NCBI GenBank assembly: GCA_009760855.2
Contig: WPIO01000048.1
Location: forward strand, 2,393,001 to 2,453,000
Reading direction: 5' to 3'
DNA: 60,000 nucleotides
Origin: Cristatella mucedo
Taxonomy: Eukaryota; Bryozoa; Phylactolaemata; Cristatellidae
Shown: positions 57,163 to 60,000 of the stretch, one piece after another
Layout: each line of letters opens with the position of its first letter
Numbering within the stretch: the stretch's first letter is position 1
The notes under the pieces: model-generated
What the model was told of the DNA's origin: nothing
The model's database searches: none
The model's input: only the letters and a program-made list of their open reading frames with translations
Translations under genes and position numbers: made by a program

Positions 57163-59149
57163 GGAAGACCACTAAAATATTTTTTTTTAATTTAGGGGAA
57201 AGACCAACCGGATTTTAATTAGGCCGCGCCAGACCCGCAATCAATGAAATATTATAGCTTAAAGTCGCGCTGTTCATTCGACATGATTCGGCGGTTGCCC
57301 CATTGAGCGGAATTCAAGCATAATTTCATCGTTGGTGCCGGTCGCATGGCGTAGGAATATGGGGCAGCCCAGCTCGCTACCCCACTGTACCAGCCACTGC
57401 TTAGGCTCCAGGTCCTGCTGGAAAACTCAATTATCCCCCCATGGAGCCTCGTTGAGCACTAGGTACTAGTTACTGCAACGTTGCTGGGGCATTGAAACCT
57501 TCATCGGTCCACATTCGGACTGTGGCAGGTAGCGGCAGCCAGTATGCAGTCGCACTAAAAATGGCCAACTTTCTCACTTCTCCTCTCTACCCTTGACTTT
57601 GCTCGTCGAAAGTCTATTCCGATTGTGCTGTAACCCATTGCAAACGAGCTGTATACGATTGGATGGCACTGGCCACATCTTTTATTTTTGAAATCCTCAC
57701 CAGTAGTCCATCCCTGGCAACCAACTAACTAGTATCGATCTGCAAACTTCTAGGTGAGCTCTCTCTGAAGACGAAAAGATTCTTTAAAGCTTTTACTCTT
57801 CACCCATCACCGCCAGTGGCATTTAGCCGGATCTCTTGGAGCAATCCAGCAGCTAGATCGCTTTGCACTATTGGTGGTGCCGGTCATGTCATGTTCGTCT
57901 TCAGGCTGTCTCTCGACCACTGTCTTGTAGCGGTCGTCATCATCTTGGGCCACCACTCTTCTATGCTGCACGTGCCACCAAAAGTGGCCGGTCTTAATGC
58001 ACTTGCTGCCAGTGAAAGACAGGCAAACAACACACAGCCATCAAATGATTGGGTCAAGTCTGTCTATTGGCTGGAGGTTATTCGGGGCAGGCATGCCTAG
58101 GAGCCTGTTTCGCTCGCGATTGCAAGGCACCCGAGCCTGCTCATCTCTCACTATCATTCATATTCACTTATTCATATTCAGTTGCTGGACTGCCTGTTCG
58201 ATCTGCACCTGCTCCTCATCACTGGTCGGCTAAACTCCCTGTATCAGCTAGCTACATAGTCGGCATAGGTGCCAAACTGCAGTCCTCCCAGCAGCCGGCG
58301 ATGCTGGTGCATGGCAGCCAGCCGGTGGTGGTGGACCAGCCGTAGCAACTCGGGCTCTCGACCGCTCATCCTGACTCCAGCTATTCGCACACCCTGACGT
58401 TGGTCCTGCGGTTGGCTGGTTGTGGTTTTATTCTCTGCCGGACGTCCCAACTTAACCGTATACCCAATGCCAGCGATCAGAAGGGTCAAGTTAGCGCCGG
58501 AACAGTGAAGCACGGCACGTGATTTAATTCGAGGGGGTAAATGGCGATTTAAAGCTGTGTAGCCCTGTGCTGAATGCCGTATGAAGAGTAGTTAGTTGCA
58601 ATCGCTCTATCGGTGAGAACACTGGGGCCGGTAACCGGTGGCTGTGTGCGATTGTTTGGGCACGAGGCAAAATTCTTTCTTGGCTCCCTAGTCTGTCGGT
58701 ATTTTGAAACTAAAGCCTCCGATACCTCGATTGCTGGTCTTGAGAGTCCTCCAGAGGCTTCACACTATTACACTAGGCAGCAATTGTCACACATTCGATC
58801 TGCCGGTCCCGTCTGTCCACCGTCTGTCCACTGTTGCTGTGCTGTCTCATGCCACAGTTATGTCTAAGAAAACTCCTTCCATTGCAATAGTGACACTGTT
58901 GCTGACTTGTCTTCCATCTTCATCACCGACAGCAGCCGTCACAGCAACGAGCTGGGCTTCAGTGTATCTTCTGCACCATTGGCTTTTCAGATGTTCAGGT
59001 CATCAGCATTTCACTTGACTGGAGTCCGGCTGGTGCCTCTAGCTTCAGGCCGTTTCTCAGTAGACTGTCCTTTCGTTTTGGTTTCAAACTTCACTTGGCT
59101 GGGGACATTCTTATAGTTTTAGCTTCAGCCCTGCCTGAATACATAAACA

Positions 59150-59312
59150 AGCAAAATTATTTTGTATAGTGCCCTTAGAGAACTGCATCTCTCTATCTAG
59201 GTGCTTCACGTATGGCACAAGGCTCAAGCCCACGACCTCAGTCGTCAGAGGTGATTATCGTCAACTTGGTCTTAAAAGCTGAGCACCTTAATCACCTGGG
59301 CCAAACCAGATA
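59150..59312 (-). mobile_element. tRNA-derived SINE (family 1)
   Basis: Minus-strand copy with head (TCTGGTTTGGCCCAGGTGAT), box B-like GTCGTGGGCTTGAGCC and tail AGATGCAGTTCTCTAAGGGC before ACTATACAAA. An extra 20-odd bp (ATTATCGTCAACTTGGTC region) sits inside the head relative to the other copies. Confidence 0.78.
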
Positions 59313-59862
59313 TCTGAACCGATGTCAAAACTAGAACATCATTAGGGCACACAACCCAAGGAGGAGCCAACTTCCATGCACCCTTGCACAAATGGTTGTA
59401 ACTGCGACTTATCATGTACATCTCTAGCACCATCTCATCAGTGGAGTCTCGTTTTCCTTAAATTTAGTAAAACAATTTAGTTAGGCATTCTATTGAAAAT
59501 GTTGGGCAACATCCAGCAGAGCTCTTAGCTTGCTTTACAACTACAGGCAGTCTTTCAAAACGGCACTGACCGGTTGTTAATCAGAACAGGAAGTTCACGT
59601 CACTTGCTTTGATAAAACACAAGTTCTGCAAACATAGCGCGTTCTTAGCATACATTGCTGATCGACATGCAGAGACACTAAGATCACAGTATTGAGTGCA
59701 CCAGCTTCCAATCTTATTGGAATAATGGTAAGAGTATCCAGGTAAATATTACAACCGTCGTCTATAAGGTCTTTACCAAGTCGAGAATACAAAGAGGAAT
59801 CGTCGAAGAATTGAACTTAGGAGACAGCCAGCAATCTTCACCCTTGTTATAAAGCAACTATA

Positions 59863-59865
<3 letters not shown>

Positions 59866-59893
<28 letters not shown>
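59866..59893. repeat. (TTA)n microsatellite
   Basis: Pure (ATT)n run; may be the end of a LINE/SINE copy whose body is not recognisable. Confidence 0.85.
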
Positions 59894-60000
59894 GACTAAT
59901 ATTATTATTCTGATCCATGTAACCGGTGCTAGTCCATGCAGTCACATGAAAAATACCGGCCAGGCACCTCAAGGCACCGTTAGTGAGTCTTAGATTCGGG

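Larger units (their letters stand above)
55348..60000 (+). other. 3' region after SDR exon 8
   Basis: 4.65 kb with SINE copies (56250, 59150), an hAT end (57136) and possible LINE remnants. The expected last SDR exon was not identified. 57170-59140 shows nothing recognisable on either strand. Confidence 0.6.

Noticed and set aside
58020-58100. DWVKSVYWLEVIRGRHA as a C-terminal SDR segment
   Set aside because: A faint resemblance to the family's ...VVEW... ending, but the upstream THYFS/LGY block is absent and no suitable acceptor is seen.

Overview
This window is animal nuclear DNA, most likely from an invertebrate. Protein-coding information sits in short exons with GT/AG borders and compatible phases, separated by introns of up to about 11 kb. 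The introns and intergenic DNA are full of dinucleotide microsatellites, especially (CT)n/(GA)n, and of LINE, SINE and hAT-type debris. There are no operons, ribosome-binding sites or CRISPR arrays. I could not fix the phylum: vertebrate SDR42E1 genes have, to my knowledge, few coding exons, while the copy here is cut into at least eight, which argues against a vertebrate.

Three host genes can be read. (1) On the minus strand, about 2.2-16 kb, are the first five coding exons of an organic anion transporter (SLCO/OATP family): start codon at 15991, exons at 15991-15295, 10646-10560, 10230-9949, 5326-5162 and 2403-~2240. All identified junctions are phase 1. They encode transmembrane segments 1 to about 9; the extracellular cysteine-rich loop and last helices are not in the window. 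(2) On the plus strand, 25.6-55.3 kb, are eight exons of an SDR42E1-like extended short-chain dehydrogenase (3-beta-HSD fold), 314 codons in continuous phase. The C-terminal exon was not found. (3) Inside intron 2 of the SDR gene, on the opposite strand (32.9-32.2 kb), are three exons of a KDM4-like histone demethylase (JmjN and the start of JmjC), separated by introns of only about 100 bp. I could not find the exons with the iron-binding residues, so this is either a truncated gene copy or the 5' end of a longer nested gene.

Mobile DNA dominates the rest. LINE-A (CR1/L2 group) has one almost complete reverse-transcriptase copy (49.3-52.2 kb, in SDR intron 6, broken by one in-frame TAG and one 1-bp frameshift), several 5'-truncated copies and many tail-only pieces ending in (ATT)n. 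LINE-B is an older relative (7.8-9.4 kb; 29.0-31.2 kb). A tRNA-headed SINE shares the LINE-A tail (31.8, 36.9, 47.3, 59.2 kb), and a second SINE family has copies at 13.1, 27.1 and 56.3 kb. Two non-autonomous hAT elements are clear: a 141-bp MITE with a perfect 8-bp target duplication inside LINE-B (8248-8388), and a 204-bp element (47870-48073) that closely resembles the SPIN (SPACE INVADERS) family known for horizontal transfer. The 16.8-18.8 kb region holds two diverged copies of an unclassified repeat.

The transporter and the dehydrogenase are divergently transcribed with about 9.6 kb between start codons. Nothing in the sequence shows co-regulation, and the three genes have no obvious shared pathway.
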